Positions 19,528-28,256 of a DNA stretch of 64,000 bases are shown here, piece after piece (position 1 is the first letter of the stretch; every line of letters begins with the position of its first letter). The notes beneath the pieces were generated by a model that was not told the origin of the DNA, searched no databases, and was given only the letters and a program-made list of their open reading frames with translations. Origin of the DNA: Bradyrhizobiaceae bacterium PARB1 (GTDB lineage: Bacteria > Pseudomonadota > Alphaproteobacteria > Rhizobiales > Xanthobacteraceae); the NCBI GenBank assembly GCA_002256345.1, contig NKIY01000017.1, positions 1-64,000 on the forward strand, given 5' to 3'. The position numbers and the translations under genes are program-made.

Positions 19528-20343
19528 ATGTCTCATAGAACCTTCATTTCGGTCTGCCTGCTGCCGCTCGTGGTGGTGACTGCAGCCTTCTTCGTTCTGC
19601 CGATGGCGCAACTGGTCGCCGTCGGTGCCGATGGGCCGCGCGGCGTCGGTGCCTACCTCGCGATCCTCACCGAGCCGCGCTATCGCGCAACGCTGATCAA
19701 TACCGTGGTGCTCGCCGCGGCGACGACGATCGCTACGCTGGTCATCGCCACCATCGCCGGCCTGTTCCTGCAAAGGCACCGCTTTCCCGGCCGCACCGTG
19801 CTGATTGCGATGCTGACATTTCCGCTCGCTTTTCCCGGCGTCGTGGTCGGCTTCCTCATCATCCTGCTCGCCGGGCGGCAAGGCCTCATTGGCGCGATCA
19901 CACAGGCGATGTCGGGCGAGAAAGTGGTGTTCGCCTATTCCATCTTCGGCCTGTTTCTCGGCTATCTCTATTTCTCGATCCCGCGCGTGATCCTCACCAT
20001 CATGGCTGCCGTGCAGAAGCTCGATATGGGGCTGGAAGAGGCGGCGCGCTCGCTTGGCGCAAGCCCGTGGGAAGTGCAGCGCGACGTGGTGCTGCCGGCG
20101 CTGGTGCCGGCCTTCGTCGCTTCGGGCGCGATTGCCTTTGCCACTGCGATGGGCGCATTCGGCACGGCCTTCACGCTCGCCACCAATATCGATGTGCTGC
20201 CGATGCTGATCTATACGGAGTTCACGCTGGCGGCGAATTTCGCCATCTCGGCGGCACTCTCCATCGGCCTCGGCGTCATCGCCTGGGCGATCCTCGCGCT
20301 CGCGCGCACGATGACCGGCGGCACCGTCGCCGCGGCGGGGTGA
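19528..20343 (+). CDS. ABC transporter permease, first subunit
   Basis: The 271-residue protein has about six membrane spans and the binding-protein-dependent permease signature EAARSLGASPWEVQRDVVLPAL (EAA loop, shown here in part: EAARSLGASPWEV), which contacts the ATPase. ATG 19528 (MSHRTFISVCLL) gives a normal N-terminus; the in-frame ATG at 19492 lies only six bases after the receptor stop. It pairs with the permease 4 bases downstream to form the heterodimeric channel, like PotBC or PhnUV-type systems. Confidence 0.9.
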   Translation: MSHRTFISVCLLPLVVVTAAFFVLPMAQLVAVGADGPRGVGAYLAILTEPRYRATLINTVVLAAATTIATLVIATIAGLFLQRHRFPGRTVLIAMLTFPLAFPGVVVGFLIILLAGRQGLIGAITQAMSGEKVVFAYSIFGLFLGYLYFSIPRVILTIMAAVQKLDMGLEEAARSLGASPWEVQRDVVLPALVPAFVASGAIAFATAMGAFGTAFTLATNIDVLPMLIYTEFTLAANFAISAALSIGLGVIAWAILALARTMTGGTVAAAG

Positions 20344-20347
20344 CGAT

Positions 20348-21133
20348 ATGCGCGATCGCTTGATCTTCGCCGGACAGCTCGGCTTCACGCTCCTTGTCGC
20401 GGCGTTCCTCGTCGTGCCGGTGATGCTGTCGATCTCCGCCGGCATCACCGTCAACTACTTCCGCGGCATCCAGTCCGGCGTGACGCTGCAATGGGTCGTG
20501 CAGGTCTGGGGGCTGTACAAGAGCGAGATCGGCCTGTCGTTCCTGATCGCCTTCGCGACGCTGATCGTGACGCTGGTCGTTGGCGTGCCCGCGGCCTATG
20601 CGCTGCATGTGCGGGGCGGGCGGTTGTCGCGGGTGATCGAGGAGGTCATCACGTTGCCGCTGGCCATTCCTGGTCTCGCCATTGCGCTGGCGCTGCTGCT
20701 CACTTATGGCGGCTTCGGCAGCTTTCGGCAGTCATGGTTGTTCATTCTTGCTGGCCATGCGGTTTTCACGATGCCCTTCATGGTGCGGTCGGTGATGGCC
20801 GTGTTCGCCTCGGTGGACATCAAGACGCTGGACGAGGGGGCTGCCTCGCTTGGCGCCTCGCCATGGACGCGCTTTCGCAATGTGATCGTGCCCAATGCGA
20901 TGCCCGGCATTCTCGCGGGATCGCTGATGGTGATCACGCTGTCGCTCGGCGAATTCAATCTCACCTGGATGCTGCACACGCCGCTCACCAAGACGCTGCC
21001 CGTCGGCCTTGCCGACAGCTATGCCTCGATGCGGCTGGAAGTGGCCTCCGCCTATACGCTGATCTTCTTCATCATGATCGTGCCCCTCTTGGTGGCGATG
21101 CAGATGTTTGCCGACAAGAGCCAGACCCGATGA
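20348..21133 (+). CDS. ABC transporter permease, second subunit
   Basis: The 261-residue membrane protein has about six spans and an EAA loop (EGAASLGASPWTRFRNVI). It starts 4 bases after the first permease and its stop overlaps the ATPase start (ATGA at 21130). Translational coupling and the matching EAA loops indicate that the two permeases form one channel in the inner membrane. Confidence 0.9.
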   Translation: MRDRLIFAGQLGFTLLVAAFLVVPVMLSISAGITVNYFRGIQSGVTLQWVVQVWGLYKSEIGLSFLIAFATLIVTLVVGVPAAYALHVRGGRLSRVIEEVITLPLAIPGLAIALALLLTYGGFGSFRQSWLFILAGHAVFTMPFMVRSVMAVFASVDIKTLDEGAASLGASPWTRFRNVIVPNAMPGILAGSLMVITLSLGEFNLTWMLHTPLTKTLPVGLADSYASMRLEVASAYTLIFFIMIVPLLVAMQMFADKSQTR

Positions 21134-22191
21134 GCACCATCCCCTCGCATGGCGCCGCCGTGCATGTCGTCAATTGCGGCAAGACCTTTCCCGACGGCAC
21201 GCAGGCGCTGGCGCCGGCTTCGCTGGACATCGTGGCCGGTGAGACGCTGGTGCTGCTCGGCCCTTCCGGCTGCGGCAAGACCACGATGCTGCGCATCATC
21301 GCCGGCCTTGAGACGCCGGATGCGGGCGGTCGCATCCTGTTCGACAAGACCGATGTCACGGCGATGCCGATCGAGCAGCGTCATGTGGGCATGGTGTTCC
21401 AGTCCTATGCGCTGTTTCCGAACATGACCGTGGCCGAGAATATCGGCTATGGCCTCAAGATCCGCGGCGTCGGCAAGACGGAGCGCGCCGCACGTGTCGC
21501 CGAGATGGTGGCGCTCACCAATATCGGCGGGCTTGAAGACCGCCGCATCGACCAGCTCTCGGGCGGCCAGCGGCAGCGCGTGGCGCTTGCACGCGCCGTC
21601 GCCGTGCGTCCGCGCGTGCTGCTGCTCGACGAGCCGCTCACCGCGCTCGACGCCTCGCTGCGCGACCGGCTGCGCAGCGAGCTCAACCGGCTGCTGCGCG
21701 AGCTCGGCATCACCGCGATCTATGTCACTCATGATCAGGCCGAGGCGATGGAACTCGGCGACCGCATCGTGGTGATGCGCAAGGGCGCCATTGCCCAGAT
21801 CGGCACGCCGCGCGAGATCTATTTCGAACCGCAGAATCGTTTCGTCGCCGAATTCGTCGGTGCCGCCAATATCGTCGAAGGCCCGATCGCCGGCGGACGA
21901 ATGACGCTGCCCGGTGGCTGGCTCGCGCTCAACGATGTGGCCGACGCTATGGCGGCGGTGGCGATGATCCGGCCAGAGACCATCGGCATCGTACCCGAAG
22001 GCGAGGCATTTTTGCGCGGCAGCGTCGAAAGCGTCAGCTTCATCGGCGACCGCCAGCGCGTCATTGTGACCAGTGCGGCGAACAGGCCGTTGACGGTCGA
22101 CGCGCCAAACAGGATCAATGTACGGGCAGGGGAGCGCATCGGCCTGCAGATCGCGCCGGACGCCGTGCGCGTGTTGCCGAAAGAAGATTGA
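21130..22191 (+). CDS. ABC transporter ATP-binding protein
   Basis: This 353-residue ATPase is of the MalK/PotA/FbpC type. Visible motifs are Walker A GPSGCGKTT, the Q-loop region VFQSYALFPNMTV, signature LSGGQRQRVALARA, Walker B VLLLDEPLTALD and H-loop THDQAEA. A C-terminal TOBE-like regulatory region follows from about residue 240. ATG 21130 overlaps the permease stop; the frame extends upstream inside the permease gene only by chance. The stop overlaps the phosphodiesterase start (TGATG at 22189). Confidence 0.93.
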   Translation: MSTIPSHGAAVHVVNCGKTFPDGTQALAPASLDIVAGETLVLLGPSGCGKTTMLRIIAGLETPDAGGRILFDKTDVTAMPIEQRHVGMVFQSYALFPNMTVAENIGYGLKIRGVGKTERAARVAEMVALTNIGGLEDRRIDQLSGGQRQRVALARAVAVRPRVLLLDEPLTALDASLRDRLRSELNRLLRELGITAIYVTHDQAEAMELGDRIVVMRKGAIAQIGTPREIYFEPQNRFVAEFVGAANIVEGPIAGGRMTLPGGWLALNDVADAMAAVAMIRPETIGIVPEGEAFLRGSVESVSFIGDRQRVIVTSAANRPLTVDAPNRINVRAGERIGLQIAPDAVRVLPKED

Positions 22192-23027
22192 TGTCCATAC
22201 CCACCATCATCGCGCAGATTTCCGATCTGCACATCAAGACGCCGGGCGAACTGGCCTATAACAAGGTCGATACGGCCAAGGCGCTGGAGCGCTGCGTTGC
22301 CGAGCTCAATGCGCTGGATCCGCGGCCGGATCTCGTCGTCATCTCTGGCGATCTCGTCGATACGCCGACGCCGGGCGAGTACGAGCATCTGTGGCGCTTG
22401 CTGGCGCCGCTGAAGATTCCGTTCATCGGCGTGCCCGGCAATCACGATGCCCGCGACATGATGCGCGCGGCGTTTCCTGACTTCGCCTATGCGCATGCAT
22501 CCGGTCCGCTCGATCAGGCGCGCACCGTCGGCCCGCTCGATGTGCTGCTGCTCGACTCCCATGTGCCCGGCAAGCCCTATGGCACGCTGGAGCCGGCGAC
22601 GCTCGACTGGCTCGATGCCACGCTGGGCTCGTCGCACGATCGCCCGGCGCTGCTGTTCCTGCATCACCCGCCGTTCCGGACCGGCATCGCCCATATGGAT
22701 GTGCAGAACCTGCACAACGCCGCCGATCTCGCCGAGATCGTCTGCAAGCATCCGCGCATCCGGATCGTCGCCGCCGGCCATGTCCATCGCGCCACGCTGA
22801 CGACGTTCGCCGGCACTGCCGCGACCATTTGCCCGGCGCCGAACCATGCGGTGGATCTCGATCTCGCCGAGCTGCGCGTGCCGTCGTTCCGCGTCGAGCC
22901 GCCGGCGTTTCATCTGCATGTCTGGTTTCCGGATGGCGAGGGTGGCCACCTCGTGACCCATCAGGTGCCGATCGGCGACTTCGATGGTCCGCATCCGTTC
23001 TTCGGAGCGGATGGGAAGTTGCTCTGA
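22191..23027 (+). CDS. GpdQ-like cyclic-nucleotide/glycerophosphodiester phosphodiesterase
   Basis: The 278-residue protein is a binuclear-metal phosphoesterase of the class III cyclic-nucleotide/GpdQ family; Enterobacter GpdQ has a similar length. Metal-binding motifs in order: QISDLHI (8-14), SGDLVDTPTPGEY, GNHDARD, FLHHPPF and AGHVHR. The DTPTPGEY stretch resembles the GpdQ group more than CpdA-type cAMP esterases. It is cytosolic, with no signal peptide. Translational overlap with the transporter ATPase suggests that it hydrolyses what the importer brings in, releasing phosphate or a phosphomonoester. Confidence 0.87.
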   Translation: MSIPTIIAQISDLHIKTPGELAYNKVDTAKALERCVAELNALDPRPDLVVISGDLVDTPTPGEYEHLWRLLAPLKIPFIGVPGNHDARDMMRAAFPDFAYAHASGPLDQARTVGPLDVLLLDSHVPGKPYGTLEPATLDWLDATLGSSHDRPALLFLHHPPFRTGIAHMDVQNLHNAADLAEIVCKHPRIRIVAAGHVHRATLTTFAGTAATICPAPNHAVDLDLAELRVPSFRVEPPAFHLHVWFPDGEGGHLVTHQVPIGDFDGPHPFFGADGKLL

Positions 23028-24497
23028 TTAGACCAGCGCATTCGCCGCAATCAGCTTGCGATAGAACTCCGCGCTCAGTTTCGGCGTGCGCTTCTGCGTC
23101 TGGAAATCGACGTGATACAGACCGAAGCGCTTTTCAAAGCCGTCGATCCATTCAAAATTGTCCATCAGGCTCCAGTGGAAATAGCCCTGGACCGGCACGC
23201 CCTCTGATGTCGCGCGCTGCAATTGCCCGAGATAGGCGCGCAGATACATGATGCGGTCGAGATCGAAGATGCGGCCGTCCGGTGCCGGCTTGTCCGATGC
23301 AGACGCGCCGTTCTCGGTGATAAAAATCTTCTTCACGTTCCAGAGTTTTGCGACATTGCGCGGCGCCCAATACATCGCTTCCGGGCCGACGCGCAGCCAG
23401 TCTGACGCCATACGTGGAAACGACGCCGGCTCTGGTATCAGCGCGAAGCCAGCCGCATCGGCAGGTGCTGCGACGTAGTGTTGCGGCATGTAGATGTTGA
23501 GGCCGAGGAAATCGATGGGCGAGCCGATGATCTTCAGGTCTTCCTCGGTGAAGACGGGTGCATTGCCTCCGGCATAAGCGAGAAAGGCATCCGTGTATCG
23601 GCCTTCCATGATCACGGTGAGATAGCCGCCATTCATCTCGCGTGTGGCGATCTCCGAGGCGCGGATGTGCTCGGGCGTCTCGATCACCGGAATGCAGGAC
23701 GCAAGGTTCTCCGCAACGCCAACTTCGGTGCCGGGGCGCCCTTGCGACCGGACCGCCTGCACCGCGAGGCCATGGCCGAGCGCGACGTGGTGGCGGATCT
23801 GGTTCAGCTCCTTCTGCGTGGACTTGATGCCCGGTGCCATCTCGATCGGCGCAACGCCATAGCCGAAATCCACGAAGGTCGCGCATTCATTGATGGTGAA
23901 GACGTGTTTCACGCGATCGGTGATGTGCTTTGCGACATAACCGGCATAGTCCCCGAAGGCCTTCGATGTCTCGCGTGAGGCCCAGCCGCCGACACGATCC
24001 TGCAGCGCCTGCGGCAGGTCCCAGTGATACAGCGTCGCATACGGCGTGATGCCGTTCGCCAGCAATTCGTCGATCAGGCGGTTGTAGAAATCGAGGCCCT
24101 TCGGATTCGGTGTTCCGGTGCCGTCGGGAAACACGCGCGGCCACGCGATGGAGAAGCGATAGGCCGTGGTGCCCAGCTCCTTCATCAGCGCGACGTCTTG
24201 CTTGTAGCGCGCAAAATGCTCGTTGGCGCGGTCGCCATTGCTGTTGTCGCGGATCTTGTTCGGCAGGCGCGTATAGGTATCCCAGATCGAACGCCCGCGG
24301 CCTTCGGCATCGATGGCGCCTTCGATCTGATAGGCTGATGTCGCCGTGCCCCAGACGAAATTTGGCGGAAAGGCGCGGGGCGTGCCGCCTGGCAGTGCAA
24401 CTGCCGCTTGTTGCGCCTCGGCCGTTGGTATGGCGAGACCGGCGGCGAGGGCGCCTGCGCCTCCGACGAGATGACGGCGCGTGAAACGATGGGACAC
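23028..24497 (-). CDS. Tat-exported GH1 beta-glucosidase
   Basis: A 489-residue family 1 glycoside hydrolase. GTG 24497 is chosen because AGGAG lies 5 bases upstream and it opens a Tat signal (RRHLVGGAGALAAGLAIPTAEA). Family features are WGTATSAYQIEGA near the start of the barrel, the acid/base Glu in TINECATF (family norm is NEP; here NEC) and the nucleophile Glu in FITENGAS. It probably releases glucose from beta-glucosides in the periplasm; aglycone preference is unknown. Its stop directly abuts the gpdQ-like stop on the other strand, with no intergenic base. Confidence 0.92.
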   Translation of the reverse strand: MSHRFTRRHLVGGAGALAAGLAIPTAEAQQAAVALPGGTPRAFPPNFVWGTATSAYQIEGAIDAEGRGRSIWDTYTRLPNKIRDNSNGDRANEHFARYKQDVALMKELGTTAYRFSIAWPRVFPDGTGTPNPKGLDFYNRLIDELLANGITPYATLYHWDLPQALQDRVGGWASRETSKAFGDYAGYVAKHITDRVKHVFTINECATFVDFGYGVAPIEMAPGIKSTQKELNQIRHHVALGHGLAVQAVRSQGRPGTEVGVAENLASCIPVIETPEHIRASEIATREMNGGYLTVIMEGRYTDAFLAYAGGNAPVFTEEDLKIIGSPIDFLGLNIYMPQHYVAAPADAAGFALIPEPASFPRMASDWLRVGPEAMYWAPRNVAKLWNVKKIFITENGASASDKPAPDGRIFDLDRIMYLRAYLGQLQRATSEGVPVQGYFHWSLMDNFEWIDGFEKRFGLYHVDFQTQKRTPKLSAEFYRKLIAANALV

Positions 24498-24654
24498 TGC
24501 AACTCCTGTGAAGCGATTGCCGGAGAGATAGCGCTCCGCCCGCGGCAATGACAGGGGACATGAGGCCTCAGCGTGGCCGCATTGGACATTCGGCCGCGGC
24601 TGCGACAAAAAGAGAGTGAGCGGCAATAACGTCGGCGTGAACGGGATAGCAGGG

Positions 24655-25476
24655 ATGAGCATGCAAACGGCATCGGTGGCGCGCGTCGCCGTGGTTGGTC
24701 TGGGCGGGATCGGGCAGAAGGTCGTCGAAGCGCTCGACCAGGGCATCAAAGGCCTCAGCCTTGCGGCGGTCTCCGTGCAGAACCCGGACAAGCATGCGGC
24801 CTTTTTGTCGAAGCTCAGCACGACCCCGCCGGTGCTCGATATCGCCGAGCTCGAAGCCGTTGCCGATATCGTGATCGAATGCGCGCCGGCAAAGCTGCTG
24901 CCCGACATCGTTCGCCCCTTTGTGATCAAGGGCAAGACCGCCATCGTCCTGAGCGCCGGGGCCCTGCTGTTCAACGAGGATCTGATCGAACTCGCCAAGG
25001 CTCATGGCGGTCAGATCGTGGTGCCGACCGGCGCATTGATCGGCCTCGATGCGGTGACGGCCGCAGCCGAAGGCAAGATCAATTCGGTGACGATGGTGAC
25101 GCGCAAGCCGGTGAAGGGGCTCGCCGGTGCGCCCTACATCGTCGAGAACAAGATCGACATCGAGAGCATTACCGAGCCGCTGAAGATCTTCGAGGGGTCG
25201 GCCCGCGAGGCCGCGAAGGGCTTTCCCGCCAATCTCAATGTTGCCGTTGCACTGTCGCTGGCCGGTGTCGGGCCGGATGCGACGACGCTGCAGATCTGGG
25301 CCGATCCGGCGCTGACCCGCAACGTCCATCGCGTTGAGGTGGATTCGGATTCGGCGCGCTTCTCGATGCAGATCGAGAACATCCCGTCGGAGAATCCGAA
25401 GACCGGGCGCATCACCGCGCTGTCGGTGATCGCGTTGCTACGCAAGCAAGGCGCGGCGCTGCGGGTGGGGACGTAG
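24655..25476 (+). CDS. nadX: Aspartate dehydrogenase-like protein (NadX family)
   Basis: A protein of about 273 residues with an N-terminal Rossmann fold (VAVVGLGGIGQKVVEAL) and the DUF108 C-terminal domain (about 165-255) typical of L-aspartate dehydrogenase. The family oxidises aspartate to iminoaspartate with NAD(P), the first step of NAD synthesis, or works in catabolism. No nadA or nadC is adjacent, so the physiological role is open. ATG 24655 and ATG 24661 are both plausible; AGGG before 24661 favours either by a few bases. Confidence 0.83.
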   Translation: MSMQTASVARVAVVGLGGIGQKVVEALDQGIKGLSLAAVSVQNPDKHAAFLSKLSTTPPVLDIAELEAVADIVIECAPAKLLPDIVRPFVIKGKTAIVLSAGALLFNEDLIELAKAHGGQIVVPTGALIGLDAVTAAAEGKINSVTMVTRKPVKGLAGAPYIVENKIDIESITEPLKIFEGSAREAAKGFPANLNVAVALSLAGVGPDATTLQIWADPALTRNVHRVEVDSDSARFSMQIENIPSENPKTGRITALSVIALLRKQGAALRVGT

Positions 25477-25495
25477 TCGTCCCACAACTCTGCCG

Positions 25496-25599
25496 TCATG
25501 GTGAGGAGCGCGCCGCCCGGCGCGCGTCTCGAACCATGAATGGAGTGCGCCGCCATCCTTCGAGACGCCGCGCTTTGCGCGGCTCCTCAGGATGAGGGG
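25496..25599. repeat. Dispersed intergenic palindromic repeat
   Basis: The segment has imperfect inverted structure: TCATGGTGAGGAGCGCGCC near the left end answers GGCTCCTCAGGATGAGG at the right, with CTTCGAGACGCCGCG and its partner between. It lies in the gap between two convergent genes and contains no coding potential. Elements of this look are common in the intergenic DNA of Bradyrhizobium relatives. Confidence 0.55.
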
Positions 25600-25614
25600 A
25601 GAGTCGGCGGCGGC

Positions 25615-26286
25615 CTACCGCCCCTTCTCCACCTGCTGCGCGGTCTCGATACCCTGTGTCCGCGCAATCCGCGCCAGTTCACAGCCTTCGCAATAGCGAC
25701 GGTCCTTGTAGTCGATCCAGTTGTGGGCGAAGACGCGCTCGTTCGGGATGTCATAGCGCGTCTGCAGCACGCGGACGAGGACGCGCCACGCGGCGATCTG
25801 CGCTTCCGTCGGAGGCTTGCGGACATTCGGATAGTTGCCGACGAATTCGACGCCGATCGTGCTTTCATTGTCGATCTGCTGATACGTCGATGAATTGTCG
25901 ATATACTTGTTGTCGTTGCGGTTGCCGCGATTGAGATGGTTCGGCACCGCCCATTCCGGCGTCGACCAATAGACCGTGCCGTCGGTTTCGACCCAGATGG
26001 CGACGCCGCGGCGGTCGGGCTTCTGCATTTGGGCGACGGCATTCCGCCAGGCCGAACCGACTGCGCCCTCCGATTGGTGCACCACGATGTAGCGCCATTC
26101 GCGGGCGAGGCGGAGATCAGTCCATGGCCGCAGCCAGACCATGTTGAGGCCGGGAATGTCCGGTGTGCCGCGGGAGCGGGCGGCGATCTCGAAGCTTGAC
26201 GGCGCAGATGTTGAGGCAGTCTGGGCGGTGGCCGATGTGGTTAACGCGCACAAACCCAACAATGCGACGACGATCCGGGTGCTCAT
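25615..26286 (-). CDS. Exported N-acetylmuramoyl-L-alanine amidase (PGRP/AmpD fold)
   Basis: A 223-residue protein with a signal peptide (MSTRIVVALLGLCALTTSATA) and an amidase-2/peptidoglycan-recognition domain at about 60-215. Likely zinc-site residues are the His in IVVHQSEG and the His in VFAHNWID, with the DRRYCEGC end supplying Asp and Cys. It would cut the bond between muramic acid and the stem peptide in the periplasm, for recycling or cell separation. GAGGAT precedes ATG 26286. It is convergent with nadX and not in an obvious operon. Confidence 0.85.
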   Translation of the reverse strand: MSTRIVVALLGLCALTTSATAQTASTSAPSSFEIAARSRGTPDIPGLNMVWLRPWTDLRLAREWRYIVVHQSEGAVGSAWRNAVAQMQKPDRRGVAIWVETDGTVYWSTPEWAVPNHLNRGNRNDNKYIDNSSTYQQIDNESTIGVEFVGNYPNVRKPPTEAQIAAWRVLVRVLQTRYDIPNERVFAHNWIDYKDRRYCEGCELARIARTQGIETAQQVEKGR

Positions 26287-26375
26287 ATCCTCGCTTCCGC
26301 GGGCATCTCGTGATGCCCTTGGGAAAGCGTAGCCGAGCGGCGCCGGGAGTCAAATCAGGCCGGAGTGAACGTCGG

Positions 26376-26413
26376 CCGTAGGGCGGATTAGCGTAGCGTA
26401 ATCCGCCCTACGG
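26376..26413. repeat. Short REP-like palindrome
   Basis: A near-perfect inverted repeat with arms CCGTAGGGCGGATTA and TAATCCGCCCTACGG around a short GCGTAGCG centre, lying 12 bases past the 3' end of the MetQ-like gene. This palindrome type is widespread in related genomes. It could also act as a transcript 3'-end stabiliser for the MetQ-like operon. Confidence 0.65.
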
Positions 26414-26425
26414 TTACGGCGGCGT

Positions 26426-27238
26426 TCAGTTAAAGTATTCCGGTAGCGTAAATCCCGCATAGAACTTGTCGTTGCGGATCGCGGTCTTGAACGTGTCGGA
26501 CTGATAGGCCGCGACGATGTCCTTGGCCCATGGCGCCTCCGCATTGCCGCGGCGGACGGCAACGACATTGGTGTAGGGTTTTGTCATCTTCTCCAGCGCA
26601 AAAGCCTCCGTGAGCTTCAGCCCGCTATAGATCGCGAAATTGCCCTGCACGGCGGCGAAGTCGGCATCGCCGAGCGCGCGCGGGGCCTGGGCGTTTTCCA
26701 GCGGCACGATCTTGATGCCCTTCGGGTTCTTCACGACGTCGAGTTCGGTGACATCGACAGGGTTGTTGTCCTTGATCTCGATCCAGCCGAGATCGCGCAG
26801 AATCCACAATGCGCGCTGCAGGTTCACAGGATCGTTCGGTACCACCACGGTGGCGCCGGCTTTCACGTCCTCGGCCCTTTTGTGCTTGGTGGAGTAGAGG
26901 CCCATCGGCGGCGTCGGCACGGTGATGATGCCGGTGAGGTCGGTCTTCTGACGCTGATTGTAGCTGTCGAGGAACACCGTGTGCTGCATCACATTGGCGT
27001 CGATGTCGTTCTTGAACACCGCCGTGTTGGCTTCGAGACCGGTGGAGAACTCGTAGTATTTGACCGTGTAGCCCTTCTTCTTCAGCTCGGGCTCCACGCC
27101 GGCCTTGAACCCGTCGATGTAAGGGCCGGGCACGAAACCGACCTTGATTTCAGTCTTGGCGGGCGACTGTGCGAGCGCGCCGGTGAAAGGGGCGAGCGTG
27201 ATGGCAGCGGCGGCGAGCGCCGAGAGCAGGGACTTCAT
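26426..27238 (-). CDS. MetQ/NlpA-family ABC substrate-binding protein (orphan)
   Basis: A 270-residue receptor with a signal peptide (ending FTGALAQ-SP) and the NlpA/MetQ fold: EIKVGFVPGPY at the mature start, VMQHTVFLDSYN, VVVPNDPVNLQRAL and a late FAAVQGNFAIYSGL. The family binds methionine or related sulfur compounds. No lipobox Cys is visible, so it is probably soluble. It is the second gene of a two-gene operon after an SsuA-like receptor and has no permease of its own here; it may feed the MetNI transporter 2.5 kb away. It is a diverged paralogue of the MetQ at 31581. Confidence 0.87.
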   Translation of the reverse strand: MKSLLSALAAAAITLAPFTGALAQSPAKTEIKVGFVPGPYIDGFKAGVEPELKKKGYTVKYYEFSTGLEANTAVFKNDIDANVMQHTVFLDSYNQRQKTDLTGIITVPTPPMGLYSTKHKRAEDVKAGATVVVPNDPVNLQRALWILRDLGWIEIKDNNPVDVTELDVVKNPKGIKIVPLENAQAPRALGDADFAAVQGNFAIYSGLKLTEAFALEKMTKPYTNVVAVRRGNAEAPWAKDIVAAYQSDTFKTAIRNDKFYAGFTLPEYFN

Positions 27239-27263
27239 GACGTGAGCTTTCAGTGAGCGAGGA

Positions 27264-28256
27264 TTATTTCGGCGACCAGATTTTTACGTCGGCTGCATCG
27301 ACCTTCACGGGTATCAGTTTTTCGTTGAAGAAGGCGTCGGCGATGGTCTGCTGTTCGGAGAGGCCGGCTTTGGTGACGGCGCCGACCTTGTAGGAGCGAT
27401 GGCTGTTGGCTTCCTCGACGGTGGCGGCGTCGATGCCCCACAGGCCGGAGAGCAGCTTGGCTGCTTCCTTCGGCTCGGCTTTCACCCATTTTCCGGTCTC
27501 GACGAGCTTGCTGTAAATCGTGTTCAGCACATCGCCACGCTTGTCCGCATAGGCGGCCGAGGAGAGATAGTAGCGCTTGTAGCTGGCGAGACCGCCCGAG
27601 CCATCGGCCAGCACGCGGGCATTGCTCTGGCGTTGCGCACTGGTGAGGAACGGATCCCACGCTACCCACGCATCGACATTGCCGCCGACGAAAGCGATGC
27701 GGCCATCGGCGGGTGGCAGATAGGCGGGCTGGATGTCCTTGAAGTTCAGGCCGGCCTTGCTGAGCGCGGCGAGCAGCAGGAAGTGGCTGCCGGCGCCCTT
27801 GGTGACGGCGACCTTTTTGCCCTTGAGATCGGCGACCGTCTTCAGTGGTGATTCCGCCGGCACCACGATCGCTTGCGCTGCGGGCGAGGCGGCTTCCTCG
27901 GCGACATAAGCGAGCTTGGCGCCCGCGGCCTGCGCGAACAGCGGCACGGTGTCGGCGACATCGGCGCCGAAATCCACATTGCCGGTGTTGATGGCCTCGA
28001 GCAGTGGCAAGCCGCTGGTGAATTCATGCCAGGCGATCTTCACGCCGAGCGGCGCCAGCGCCTTCTCGAGTTCGCCATTCGTCTTCAGCATCGCGATCAG
28101 CGTCGATGACTTCTGATAGCCGATCCGCACCGTGTCTGCCGTCTGCGCGCAGGCGAAAGACGTCGACAGCATGGTCGCGAGGGCGGCCATCTGCAGCGCG
28201 CGGGTGCGGCGGCGCAGATAGCGGTTGAGGAAATGCGAGAGAAGGATCGGGAGCAT
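27264..28256 (-). CDS. SsuA-like aliphatic sulfonate ABC substrate-binding protein (orphan 1)
   Basis: From ATG 28256 this is a 330-residue receptor of the SsuA/TauA family. A basic N-region (RYLRRRTR) and hydrophobic core form a signal peptide ending SFACAQ-TA. Family features include VRIGYQKSSTLI, INTGNVDFGADVAD and NVDAWVAWDPF. It probably binds an alkylsulfonate or related organosulfur compound. A TTG 18 bases upstream is possible, but it lies within an inverted repeat. The gene is 25 bases upstream of the MetQ-like gene. No sulfonate permease, ATPase or monooxygenase is present. Confidence 0.87.
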   Translation of the reverse strand: MLPILLSHFLNRYLRRRTRALQMAALATMLSTSFACAQTADTVRIGYQKSSTLIAMLKTNGELEKALAPLGVKIAWHEFTSGLPLLEAINTGNVDFGADVADTVPLFAQAAGAKLAYVAEEAASPAAQAIVVPAESPLKTVADLKGKKVAVTKGAGSHFLLLAALSKAGLNFKDIQPAYLPPADGRIAFVGGNVDAWVAWDPFLTSAQRQSNARVLADGSGGLASYKRYYLSSAAYADKRGDVLNTIYSKLVETGKWVKAEPKEAAKLLSGLWGIDAATVEEANSHRSYKVGAVTKAGLSEQQTIADAFFNEKLIPVKVDAADVKIWSPK

